A stretch of DNA of 64,000 bases from Mariniflexile litorale (GTDB taxonomy: Bacteria; Bacteroidota; Bacteroidia; Flavobacteriales; Flavobacteriaceae). Position numbers and translations under genes: made by a program. The stretch spans positions 3,772,501-3,836,500 of the forward strand of contig NZ_CP155618.1 in the NCBI RefSeq assembly GCF_031128465.2, written 5' to 3'. The notes below the pieces were generated by a model that was not told the DNA's origin, did not search any database, and saw nothing but the letters and a program-made list of their open reading frames with translations. Below, piece by piece: positions 53,080-62,267 of this stretch. Numbering within the stretch: the first letter of the stretch is position 1; each line of letters opens with the position of its first letter.

Positions 53080-54471
53080 TTATCTTATTAAAATCGATTT
53101 AATATTCACAAACTCCTTCATTCCAAAACCACCGTGTTCCCTTCCATACCCCGAATTTTTAACACCTCCGAAAGGCATATTGGGTGTAGCTAAACCGAAA
53201 GAATTGATAAACACCATTCCAGTATCAAAATAATTTTGAGCCAAGGCTATGGCACGGTCTTCGTCTTTTGAAAAGATACCACCACCAAGTCCAAACTTAC
53301 TATCATTTGCAATACGCATGGCATCTTCTTCATCTTTTGCGCGTATTAGAGAGGCTACAGGTCCAAATAATTCGTCCTCATAAGCAGGTTGCCCAGGTTC
53401 TACATGTTCCAGAATCGTTGCAGGGTAAAAATAACCATCGGTATAGGGAAGTTGTCCTCCACATAATATCTTCGCACCCTTTTTAACACTGTTAGTAACT
53501 TGTTCATGTATTTTATTTCTTAAATCTTCTCGTGCCATAGGCCCAAGTTCGGTATCTTCATTTTTTGGATCGCCTAGTTTTAATTCAGACATGGCTTTAA
53601 CAAAAGCATTTTTGAATGTTTCATAAACAGCATCTACAGCTATAAATCGTTTGGCGGCAATACAGGTTTCTCCATTATTATAAATGCGCCCTTTTACCGA
53701 TTCTTCAACCGCATTTTCTATATCGGCATCTTCCAATATTAAATAAGCATCGTTACTTCCTAATTCTAATACTGTTTTTTTCAATTGTGCACCTGCTTTT
53801 TCTCCAATAATTTTACCAGCACCAGGACTTCCTGTTAAAGTAATGCCACGTATTAATTCGTGTTCTATAAGTTGATTGGATTGTTCATGATCAATTATCA
53901 GAACTGTAAATAATCCTTTAGGTAAGCCAGCATCTTTAAATATTGATTCTAATAACTTAGCAGTTCCTGTTACATTGGATGCATGTTTTAAAAGCACGCT
54001 ATTACCTGCCATTAAATTTGCTATAGCATATCTAATAACTTGATATGATGGATAATTCCAAGGTTGAATGCCGTAAATAATGCCAAGAGGTGCGTAGGTA
54101 ATAATCCCTTTTCCTCCCGTTGCGAGTTCGCGCGTTTCATTTTTCAAGATCGTAGGTGCATGTGTGGCGCAGTGGTTACAAATGGCAGTACACGTATCGA
54201 CCTCTTGATGACTTTGTTTTAATAATTTACCCATTTCATCGGTCATTAATTCTGTAACATCCGATTTACGCTTTTGGAGTTCTTCTCCAATAGCTTTAAT
54301 AACCTTACCTCGGTCTTCATGAGACTTTAATCGCCAATTTAAAAAGGCAGTTTGGGCACTTTGTACAATCTCCTCAACGTCATTTTTTGACATATAAGTA
54401 TAAGATGCCAAATCCTTTCCATTTGATGGGTTTTTAGTTTTAAATGTGTTTTTATGTGTTTCGGTTTTCAT
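53080..54471 (-). CDS. NAD(P)-dependent aldehyde dehydrogenase (succinate-semialdehyde-type)
   Basis: 463 residues. Catalytic Cys270 in NNGETCIAAKR and general-base Glu236 in LELGSNDAYLIL. PFGGVKNSGYGREHGGFGMKEF is the conserved end. NWRLKSHEDRGKVIKAI is an ALDH start of the GabD group without the longest N-terminus. Oxidises aldehydes to acids. A hairpin-forming ATCTTTATTTTTTATAAAGAT lies before the start codon (54479-54499). Confidence 0.93.
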   Translation of the reverse strand: MKTETHKNTFKTKNPSNGKDLASYTYMSKNDVEEIVQSAQTAFLNWRLKSHEDRGKVIKAIGEELQKRKSDVTELMTDEMGKLLKQSHQEVDTCTAICNHCATHAPTILKNETRELATGGKGIITYAPLGIIYGIQPWNYPSYQVIRYAIANLMAGNSVLLKHASNVTGTAKLLESIFKDAGLPKGLFTVLIIDHEQSNQLIEHELIRGITLTGSPGAGKIIGEKAGAQLKKTVLELGSNDAYLILEDADIENAVEESVKGRIYNNGETCIAAKRFIAVDAVYETFKNAFVKAMSELKLGDPKNEDTELGPMAREDLRNKIHEQVTNSVKKGAKILCGGQLPYTDGYFYPATILEHVEPGQPAYEDELFGPVASLIRAKDEEDAMRIANDSKFGLGGGIFSKDEDRAIALAQNYFDTGMVFINSFGLATPNMPFGGVKNSGYGREHGGFGMKEFVNIKSILIR

Positions 54472-54478
54472 AGTCCTA

Positions 54479-54499
54479 ATCTTTATTTTTTATAAAGAT
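54479..54499. repeat. Short inverted repeat upstream of the aldehyde dehydrogenase
   Basis: ATCTTTAT/ATAAAGAT arms surround a T-rich centre in the 5' untranslated region; the 292-bp spacer to the next gene contains nothing else recognisable. Operator, hairpin or chance. Confidence 0.35.
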
Positions 54500-54763
54500 A
54501 GGCTGGATTAAAAGACAAGCTTAGCTCAATAATAGAAGTTATTGACTCATTCGCAACTTATATAAATATAAGAGACTATGTAAAGATTCCTAACTCGAAC
54601 CGACTAAAAGGTCTTTATGCTGATACATAGAAATGATGAAACTATATAACTTATTCATGTAAACCACTAGTAATTTTAAATAGTACCTTTATCTAATCAA
54701 GAGATGGAACTTATTTTGTTCCTCTAATTAAGACCCATATCTTATCTTTTATTATTTACATTT

Positions 54764-55777
54764 ATGAAAAATCAACATACATTTTATTCCATTTTAGATC
54801 TTGCTTTAGTTTCTAAAGGTCAATCTCTAAAAGAAACTTATAATAATGCCCTTCAATTGGCGCAACATGCCGAAGCGTATGGTTACACCCGCTATTGGTT
54901 GGCAGAACACCATAATGCACCCAATATTGGGAGTAGTGCCACCTCGGTATTAATAGGATATGTGGCCCAAGGCACTAACACGCTTCGCATTGGTTCTGGT
55001 GGGATTATGCTCCCTAACCACTCCCCATTAATTATTGCCGAACAATTTGGTACTTTGGCATCTTTGTATCCTGGCCGTATTGATCTGGGCTTGGGTAGAG
55101 CCCCAGGAACCGACAGAGAAACCGCAGAAGCCATTCGTTCCGATTTTATGCACGCTGCTCATGCGTTTCCTGATGAATTAGAAAAAATACAAACCTATTT
55201 TTCTTTAGAGAATTCAAGATCTAAAGTACGTGCCACTGTAGCGGAAGGGGTAGACGTGCCTATTTATATATTAGGTTCCAGTACAGATAGTGCACATTTA
55301 GCTGCAAAAAAAGGCTTGCCTTATGCCTTTGCTAGTCATTTTGCCACCACCCATTTATGGGAGGCGCTAGATATTTACCGGAATGAGTTTCAACCATCAT
55401 CCGATTTAAAAAAACCTTATGTTATGGCAGGGGTAAATATTATTGTAACAGATACCGATGAAGAAGCGCAACGTTTATCAACCTCCTTAATCCGCATGAT
55501 TGTTGGCATCTTTACAGGTAAGCGCGATTATGTACAGCCCCCTACAGCTTTTACCGATGAGCTTAAAGAGGTGATGCAAAATCCTCAAGTACACCAAATG
55601 CTAAAGTATTCTTTTATAGGTAGTAAAGCCACCGTTAAGGATCAGATCACAACATTTATGAAACAAACGCAAGCCGACGAACTGATTGCAGTCACTCATA
55701 TTTATGATGTTAAAGATAGGATTCGCTCTTATGAATTATTTGCCGAGATTATGAAGGAGTTAAATGAAACTGTGTAA
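54764..55777 (+). CDS. LLM-class flavin-dependent oxidoreductase
   Basis: 337 residues, luciferase-like TIM barrel. GYTRYWLAEHHNAPNIGSSA, RIGSGGIMLPNHSPLIIAEQFGTL (in part) and IDLGLGRAPGTDRETAEAIR (20 residues) are typical of the LLM group that includes YhbW-like monooxygenases. Uses reduced flavin; the substrate is unknown. Last core gene before the accessory island. Confidence 0.92.
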   Translation: MKNQHTFYSILDLALVSKGQSLKETYNNALQLAQHAEAYGYTRYWLAEHHNAPNIGSSATSVLIGYVAQGTNTLRIGSGGIMLPNHSPLIIAEQFGTLASLYPGRIDLGLGRAPGTDRETAEAIRSDFMHAAHAFPDELEKIQTYFSLENSRSKVRATVAEGVDVPIYILGSSTDSAHLAAKKGLPYAFASHFATTHLWEALDIYRNEFQPSSDLKKPYVMAGVNIIVTDTDEEAQRLSTSLIRMIVGIFTGKRDYVQPPTAFTDELKEVMQNPQVHQMLKYSFIGSKATVKDQITTFMKQTQADELIAVTHIYDVKDRIRSYELFAEIMKELNETV

Positions 55778-55988
55778 ATTAAGTATATGAACTCAAGTGT
55801 TTGTGTTTATTTGTGAAAGCAAAAACATGTTTAAATACATAAACAGCTGTAAATGGCACATGCGGCCATGAATACTAATACAGTTACCTTATATAACTTT
55901 ACTTTGGTAAAAGTATAGGAAGGTACTCAAATCTTCTTTAATTTTTTTCTTTTCAAATATTTCTTTAAAATGTAAAGGAAATACTTGA
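55778..55988. other. Intergenic region before the tRNA fragment
   Basis: About 210 bp of AT-rich DNA with no gene; the 5' half of a tRNA is not found here. Short ATG-led frames are all below 25 codons. Confidence 0.4.
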
Positions 55989-56035
55989 TCCGACTCATAA
56001 TCAGGTGGTCCCTGGTTCGAGCCCAGGTGATTCAT
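55989..56035 (+). pseudogene. 3' half of a tRNA gene with CAT anticodon
   Basis: Anticodon loop CTCATAA (55994-56000) with stem strand TCAGG after it; a five-base variable loop TGGTC; T arm CCTGG/TTCGAGC/CCAGG (56011-56027) with a perfect stem and canonical loop; then seven acceptor bases TGATTCA. The D arm and 5' acceptor strand are missing upstream, and the 5' anticodon stem strand has a mismatch. Such 3' tRNA fragments are left at the attachment sites of integrative elements. The tRNA type is methionine (or Ile2) by anticodon. Confidence 0.8.
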
Positions 56036-56407
56036 ACTTAATATCATCAGCACTTTCCTGCATAGCCTGTTCTTCGAAATACTGGATTATATCTGGAATT
56101 TTAACTCTAACGTCACGTTTTTTGAATCAGACCATTCCTTACGAGTATAATCATCTCTTTTGAAAATTAATTCTCCCATAGGCACTAATTCTGTTTCATT
56201 CCAATGACCATTATTTTTTATTATAATTCGTTTGCTTTTTTCTCTTAAGTATATTTGAGATTCAATTCCATAAACAGTTATAATAGTCCCATAATGTTCT
56301 TTGTGGGATGGAGTATTTTGAAGTGAAGAAATCTTCAGCGGTTTTTGAGCGTTGCTTATTGGCTGAACAAATAAAAAGGATTTTGGTTGTGATATATTAT
56401 AGTTCAA
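56001..56407 (-). pseudogene. Frameshifted remnant of a protein-coding gene
   Basis: The open frame from 56407 to 56087 (106 codons) starts with TTG, not ATG, and reads into a stop. At a run of six A on the coding strand (56118-56123) a one-base change of frame would continue as KKRDVRVKIPDIIQYFEEQA and MQESADDIKYES to a stop at 56001, inside the tRNA fragment. Both halves look like real protein (charged, amphipathic). So this is probably a gene broken by a frameshift, or a genome-sequence error in a homopolymer. Family unknown. Confidence 0.5.
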
Positions 56408-56534
56408 ATAACAATTAATGACTATTCAAATTTAAGAACATTATGGCAATATAAAATTTTGGATTACAAAAATCTTACTACTTGTTTTACTATTGTTATA
56501 AATGTATATTTACATGTCTAACCAATGCCTTATA

Positions 56535-59500
56535 ATGTTTAACGAAGACTCTAGAGTTAAAATACCTTCTATATTACATCTCATTCAATTAGGGTATACG
56601 TATCTTTCACTAAAAGATATAGAATGGGATGAAAACACCAATATTTTCAAATCAATCTTTATTGAGCAACTTCAAAAAATCAATCCAAATGTTTCAAATA
56701 GGGATATTCAAAAGGTATACGACGAGGTTTCAATTTCTTTAGAAAATGAGGATTTAGGACGTGCATTTTACAATAAACTCATAGACCAATCAGGAGTTAA
56801 ACTTATAGACTTTGAGAATTTTGATAATAACTCCTTTAATGTTGTTACGGAGTTGCCTTATCAAAAAGATGATGAAACATTTAGACCTGATATTATTTTA
56901 TTAATTAATGGCATGCCTTTAATTTTTATCGAAGTTAAAAAGCCAAACAATCATAATGGCGTACAAGATGAACACCAACGTATGCAAAGACGTTTTCAGA
57001 ATAAAAAGTTTCGTAAGTTCATCAACTTAACGCAACTTATGGTGTTTTCCAATAACATGAAGTATAACGATGAAGATACTCAAATGTTAGAGGGTGCCTT
57101 TTACAGTACAACAAATTATAAAAAACCAATATTTAACTATTTTAGAGAAGAGGAAACTTTTGATTTAGAAAAACTACTTAAACCAATTTCTGAGGAAATT
57201 GAAACTTTTGTACTAAAGGACACAAATCTTTTAAGTATTAAAAGCAGTATAGAATATCAATCTAATAAAAGTCCAAATACTGTAACCAACACCATTTCTA
57301 CATCGTTGTTTCAACGTGATCGTTTAAAGTTTATTTTGCGTTATGCTTTTGCTTATGTAGTGGAAGAAAATGGAATTTTAGAAAAGCATGTCATGCGGTA
57401 TCCACAGTTATTTGCTACCAAAGCAATAGAAAACAAACTGGAAGGTGGCATAAGAAAAGGAATTATTTGGCACACACAAGGTTCTGGGAAAACAGCGCTG
57501 GCGTATTTTAACGTAAAACACCTAACGCATTATTTTCAAAAGAAGGATATTATTCCAAAATTCTATTTTATTGTAGACAGATTGGATTTATTAACACAAG
57601 CTGCCAAAGAATTTAATGCTCGTGGATTAGGTGTGTATACCATAGATAGTAGAGAAGCTTTTACAAAAGACATTAAGTCAACAAAGGTTATTCACAATAA
57701 TTCAGGAAATGCGGAAATAACGGTTGTAAATATCCAGAAGTTTAAAGATGATCCTGATGTTATAAAAAATAACGATTACAATTTAAGTGTACAACGTGTT
57801 TTCTTTTTAGATGAAGTACACCGTAGTTATAATCCTAAAGGTAGCTTTTTAGCCAATTTAGAATTAGCGGATAAACACTCTATAAAAATTGGATTAACGG
57901 GCACGCCATTGTTGGGTTCTGAATATAATTCTAAAACCTTATTTGGCGATTATATCCATAAATACTACTATAATCTTTCAATTAAAGATGGTTATACGCT
58001 GCGTTTAATTCGTGAAGAAATTGAAACCAATTATAAATTAATTTTAAAAGAGACGCTTAAAAATATTAAAGTTTTACAAGGCAATATAGATAAGAAGTTG
58101 CTCTATGCAGATCATCGTTTTGTAGAACCTATGTTGGACTATATTGTAAAAGATATGGAGCAAGCCAGAATTTCAATGAATGATAACAGCATTGGTGGTA
58201 TGGTGGTTTGCGATTCTTCCGATCAGGCTAAAATGATGCATGAGATTTTTCAAGATAAATATGCTGATAAATCGAGTACCCTATACAATCAAGCTGCCGA
58301 AGAACCTGAAAACTATGGAAGCAAGAAAAAAGAAGAAAGTAAAGTAAATACGGCACAAGTTATTTTACATGATATTGGTACCAAACAAGACCGTAGAGAT
58401 TGGGTTTCCGATTTTAAAGCGGGTAAACTGGATGTTCTCTTTGTATACAACATGTTATTAACGGGTTTTGATGCCAAACGATTAAAGAAATTGTATATAG
58501 GCAGAAAAATTAAATCGCATAATTTATTACAAACCTTAACACGTGTTAACCGTACTTATAAAACGCATAAGTATGGTTATGTGGTTGACTTTGCAGACAT
58601 CCAAAAGGAATTTGACAAAACCAACCAAGATTATTTTAACGAGTTGCAAAGCGAGTTAGGAGATGAGATGCAGCACTATACAAATCTGTTTAAAAAACCT
58701 GAAGAAATCCAGGAAGAAATAGAAGAAATCAAAGATGTTCTTTTTAGATTTGACACACGTAATAAGGAAATATTTTCTCAGCAAATTTCAGAAATAAATT
58801 CACGTTCTGAAATTCGTCAAATAGCGAAAGCTTTAAACAATTCTAAGGAATTGTATAACTTAATTCGTTTGTCTGGTAATTTTGAATTGCTAGAAAGATT
58901 AGATTTTAGAAAACTCAACGTTTTAGCGCGTTTAACCAACGATAGGTTATCCTTAATAAACACAAGAATTGCCTTAGAAAACAATGTTGACACCGAAAAC
59001 ATTTTAAACACGGCCTTAGAAGATGTCATTTTTGCTTTTACCAAAGTGAAAGAAGAAGAAATGATATTGGCAGATGAATTAAAAAACACCTTAGGTAGAA
59101 CACGAGAAATGTTAGCTGGAAACTTCGACCAAAAAGACCCGATTTTTATTTCGTTACGTGAAGAATTGGAGCGATTGTTTAAAAAGAAAAACCTAAGTGA
59201 AGTTTCTAAAGAAGAAATGGAAGCCAATATAAAAGCGTTGAACGAAATTTACGATAAAGCGAAAAAACTAGAACGGGAAAATCAGTTGTTAAGAGCTAAA
59301 TATGATTACGATGCTAAATACGCACGCATTCATAAACGCTTAATGGAAAAAGATCCTTTAACAGATAGCGAACGTAAACTATTTGAAGCATTAAAAGGAT
59401 TAAAAACAGCGGTAGATAAAGAGATTTTGCAAAACTCAAAATTGTTAGAAAATGAAAGTTATGTAGATAAAATGGTAATGCGTTTGGTTGTGAACCAATT

Positions 59501-59603
59501 TAAAAAAGAACATAAAATAGACATTAATACCACCGATGTTAAACGCATTAACAGTATTATAGTCAGGGAGTATATGAACGAATACAACGGATACGTTGCG
59601 TAA
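56535..59603 (+). CDS. hsdR: Type I restriction endonuclease subunit R
   Basis: Translocase/nuclease subunit of about 1022 residues (starts at 56502 and 56514 also possible). Nuclease motif PD...ExK: FRPDIILL with D130 and IFIEVKKP with E144, K146 (numbered from 56502). Helicase motifs: Walker A TQGSGKTAL 325-333, DEVHRS 437-442, TGTPLL and in the second RecA domain LLTGFDAKRLKKLYIGR. Cuts unmodified DNA after ATP-driven translocation as part of an R2M2S complex. First gene of the operon, unusual as hsdR often stands apart or last. Confidence 0.95.
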   Translation: MFNEDSRVKIPSILHLIQLGYTYLSLKDIEWDENTNIFKSIFIEQLQKINPNVSNRDIQKVYDEVSISLENEDLGRAFYNKLIDQSGVKLIDFENFDNNSFNVVTELPYQKDDETFRPDIILLINGMPLIFIEVKKPNNHNGVQDEHQRMQRRFQNKKFRKFINLTQLMVFSNNMKYNDEDTQMLEGAFYSTTNYKKPIFNYFREEETFDLEKLLKPISEEIETFVLKDTNLLSIKSSIEYQSNKSPNTVTNTISTSLFQRDRLKFILRYAFAYVVEENGILEKHVMRYPQLFATKAIENKLEGGIRKGIIWHTQGSGKTALAYFNVKHLTHYFQKKDIIPKFYFIVDRLDLLTQAAKEFNARGLGVYTIDSREAFTKDIKSTKVIHNNSGNAEITVVNIQKFKDDPDVIKNNDYNLSVQRVFFLDEVHRSYNPKGSFLANLELADKHSIKIGLTGTPLLGSEYNSKTLFGDYIHKYYYNLSIKDGYTLRLIREEIETNYKLILKETLKNIKVLQGNIDKKLLYADHRFVEPMLDYIVKDMEQARISMNDNSIGGMVVCDSSDQAKMMHEIFQDKYADKSSTLYNQAAEEPENYGSKKKEESKVNTAQVILHDIGTKQDRRDWVSDFKAGKLDVLFVYNMLLTGFDAKRLKKLYIGRKIKSHNLLQTLTRVNRTYKTHKYGYVVDFADIQKEFDKTNQDYFNELQSELGDEMQHYTNLFKKPEEIQEEIEEIKDVLFRFDTRNKEIFSQQISEINSRSEIRQIAKALNNSKELYNLIRLSGNFELLERLDFRKLNVLARLTNDRLSLINTRIALENNVDTENILNTALEDVIFAFTKVKEEEMILADELKNTLGRTREMLAGNFDQKDPIFISLREELERLFKKKNLSEVSKEEMEANIKALNEIYDKAKKLERENQLLRAKYDYDAKYARIHKRLMEKDPLTDSERKLFEALKGLKTAVDKEILQNSKLLENESYVDKMVMRLVVNQFKKEHKIDINTTDVKRINSIIVREYMNEYNGYVA

Positions 59604-59650
59604 TGGAAATTCAGTTGTTGCAAAAAATGCAATAACTAAAAACAGTAAGT

Positions 59651-60622
59651 ATGGACAACAAAATAGACATTTTCAAATCTAATGACGGTATAGAAATCCA
59701 CGTTACATTAGAACAAGATACCGTTTGGCTTGATGCTCATTTAATTGCAAAACTATTTGGAGTACAGCGACCAGCTATTGTAAAACATATTGGTAATATA
59801 TACAAGACTAAAGAGTTGAAGGAGAAATCAACCTGTTCCAAAAAGGAACAGGTTGCTTCTGATGGAAAACTTCGTAAAATGAAATTGTACAATTTAGATA
59901 TGATAATTTCAGTTGGGTACCGCGTAAATTCTTCACGTGCCACCCAATTTCGTCAATGGGCAAATAACATTTTAAAAGACTATTTAGTACAAGGCTATGC
60001 TATTAACCAAAAACGTTTAGAGCAAAAAGAACAAGAAGTAAAGTTGCTAAAAGACGGCATTCATATTTTAACCAGAACGGTTAGTAAAGCTATTGAAGAA
60101 AAGGCTTCAGACAATATAATTTTAGAAACCTTCGCTAAAGGTCTAAGCTTGCTGGACGATTACGACCATGAACAATTAGACGTTAAAGGTTTAACTACAA
60201 GAGAAGTTAACTACCCTAGTTTAGACGATTACCAAGAACTCATCAGCCAAATGCTAACCGAATTTGATTCTGAAGTTTTTGGCAAAGAAAAAGATAAAAG
60301 TTTTGAAAGTGCTGTGGCCCAAATTGAAAAAGGATTTGGAGACAATGATTTTTACCCAAGCCTAGAAGAAAAAGCAACCATGCTCTTATACTTTGTGGTA
60401 AAAAATCATGCCTTTGTAGATGGCAATAAACGAATTGCAGCCGCTTGTTTTTTGAAATTTTTACAGGAAAACAACATGCTTTTTAATAGCCAACAACAAC
60501 CCATAATTAGCAACGATACTTTAGCCAGTTTAACACTGTTTATTGCTTCTAGTAAGCCAGAAGAAATGCAAACTGTAACTCGTTTGGTAATTAGTGTACT
60601 AAACAGAAACCATAGCAATTAA
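59651..60622 (+). CDS. RhuM-family protein with C-terminal Fic/Doc domain
   Basis: 323 residues. Residues 1-115 match the RhuM/virulence type (IFKSNDGIEIHVTLEQDTVWL, DAHLIAKLFGVQRPAIVKHI, VNSSRATQFRQWANNILKDY), then a coiled stretch, then a Fic/Doc domain with motif HAFVDGNKRIAAACFLKF at 253-270. The motif is of the Doc form (GNKR rather than GNGR), so transfer of phosphate rather than AMP is possible. Such fusions are often embedded in type I R-M loci; a toxin or a regulatory role is suspected. It begins 47 bp after hsdR and 22 bp before hsdM. Confidence 0.92.
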   Translation: MDNKIDIFKSNDGIEIHVTLEQDTVWLDAHLIAKLFGVQRPAIVKHIGNIYKTKELKEKSTCSKKEQVASDGKLRKMKLYNLDMIISVGYRVNSSRATQFRQWANNILKDYLVQGYAINQKRLEQKEQEVKLLKDGIHILTRTVSKAIEEKASDNIILETFAKGLSLLDDYDHEQLDVKGLTTREVNYPSLDDYQELISQMLTEFDSEVFGKEKDKSFESAVAQIEKGFGDNDFYPSLEEKATMLLYFVVKNHAFVDGNKRIAAACFLKFLQENNMLFNSQQQPIISNDTLASLTLFIASSKPEEMQTVTRLVISVLNRNHSN

Positions 60623-60644
60623 AAAAACCAGAATTAATATAATA

Positions 60645-62267
60645 ATGACTACAAATCAATTTGAAACCCAAACCAAAGCACTTATAGACGACCTAAAAAG
60701 CGTATGTGCCAATTACGGTTTAGGGAATGACGGAAATGAATTTAAAATAATTACTCAGGTGTTTTTGTATAAATTCTTAAACGATAAATACGTTTACGAA
60801 TTGAAGCAATTAGAACCCGATTTAGCAAAAGCAAAAAACTTTGACGAAGCACTTAAAAAGTATACCGAAGACGATTTAGAAATGCTAACCATGCAAATAA
60901 GCGAAAATACGGCACGTATTGCGCCTAAAAACTTATTGTCTCGCTTATTTGAACAACAAAACAAAGACCAATTTGCCGATATTTTTGATGAAACTTTAGT
61001 AAGTGTTGCCAAAGACAATATCGATATTTTCTCGGTGCTTACACAAGGTGGCGAAAAAGTGGTCTTGTTTGAAAACCTGAGTAAATACGTAACCGATAAT
61101 AAAGATGCCTTTTGCAAAGCCTTAGTTAACAAGCTAGTCGGTTTTAGTTTCGAGCATATTTTTACACAAAAATTTGACTTTTTTGCAGCTATTTTCGAGT
61201 ATTTAATAAAAGATTACAATACCAATGCGGGCGGTAAATATGCCGAGTATTTTACCCCACATGCCGTAGCAAAAATTATGGCAGCCTGTTTGGTAACCGA
61301 TACCAATGTAAACAACGTAACCTGTTACGACCCAAGTGCGGGTTCTGGAACGCTGTTAATGAATATTGCACACGCCATTGGCGAAGATAAGTGTACCATT
61401 TATTCGCAAGACATCTCGCAAAAATCGTCTACCTTATTACGCTTAAACCTTATTTTAAACAATCTGGTGCATTCCATACAAAACATTATACAAGGCAATA
61501 CCATTTTAAGTCCGTATCACAAACAGGAAAATGGGCAATTAGAACAGTTCGATTACATTGTATCCAACCCACCATTTAAGCTGGATTTTTCCGATTATAG
61601 AGCCGATTTAGAAAGCAACGCAAATAAAGAACGCTTTTTTGCAGGGATACCCAATGTGCCAAAAAGCAAAAAAGATTCCATGTCCATTTACCTGTTGTTT
61701 ATACAGCATATTATGCACAGTCTTACAGCAAAAGGAAAAGCAGCCATTGTAGTACCCACAGGTTTTATAACGGCGCAATCGGGTATTGATAAAAGCATTC
61801 GCGAAAAACTGGTAGAAAGTAGAATGTTGGCAGGTGTGGTAAGTATGCCTTCTAATATTTTCGCGACTACAGGAACCAATGTTAGTATTTTGTTTTTAGA
61901 TAAAGCCAATACTAAAGATGTGGTTTTGGTAGATGCCTCCAATTTAGGCACCAAAGTAAAAGAAGGTAAAAATCAAAAAACCGTATTAAGCAACGCCGAA
62001 GAACAACAAATTATAGACGTTTTTAATGAGAAAGAAGCCAAAGACGATTTTTCTGTGGTGGTGAGTTATGACGATATAAAAGCCAAAAACTACAGCCTAA
62101 GTGCAGGACAATATTTTGAAGTTAAAATTGAATATACCGATATTACAGTTGATGAATTTACAGCGAAAATGACCGAATTTGAAAGCCATTTAGAAACGCT
62201 TTTTGCGGAATCTAAAAGTTTAAAGAAGGAAATTCAGAATAATTTGAAAAGTTTGAAATATGCATAG
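60645..62267 (+). CDS. hsdM: Type I DNA methyltransferase subunit M
   Basis: 540 residues. HsdM_N helical domain, then the adenine-N6 methyltransferase core: motif I DPSAGSGTL at 229-237 and catalytic NPPF at 308-311. The C-terminus is a long helix (TVDEFTAKMTEFESHLETLF). Methylates the same site that the R subunit restricts, together with HsdS. Overlaps hsdS by 8 bp. Confidence 0.96.
   Translation: MTTNQFETQTKALIDDLKSVCANYGLGNDGNEFKIITQVFLYKFLNDKYVYELKQLEPDLAKAKNFDEALKKYTEDDLEMLTMQISENTARIAPKNLLSRLFEQQNKDQFADIFDETLVSVAKDNIDIFSVLTQGGEKVVLFENLSKYVTDNKDAFCKALVNKLVGFSFEHIFTQKFDFFAAIFEYLIKDYNTNAGGKYAEYFTPHAVAKIMAACLVTDTNVNNVTCYDPSAGSGTLLMNIAHAIGEDKCTIYSQDISQKSSTLLRLNLILNNLVHSIQNIIQGNTILSPYHKQENGQLEQFDYIVSNPPFKLDFSDYRADLESNANKERFFAGIPNVPKSKKDSMSIYLLFIQHIMHSLTAKGKAAIVVPTGFITAQSGIDKSIREKLVESRMLAGVVSMPSNIFATTGTNVSILFLDKANTKDVVLVDASNLGTKVKEGKNQKTVLSNAEEQQIIDVFNEKEAKDDFSVVVSYDDIKAKNYSLSAGQYFEVKIEYTDITVDEFTAKMTEFESHLETLFAESKSLKKEIQNNLKSLKYA

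Noticed and set aside
55960-56035. Complete tRNA gene
   Set aside because: No D arm or 5' acceptor strand can be found upstream of the anticodon arm; only the 3' half is present.
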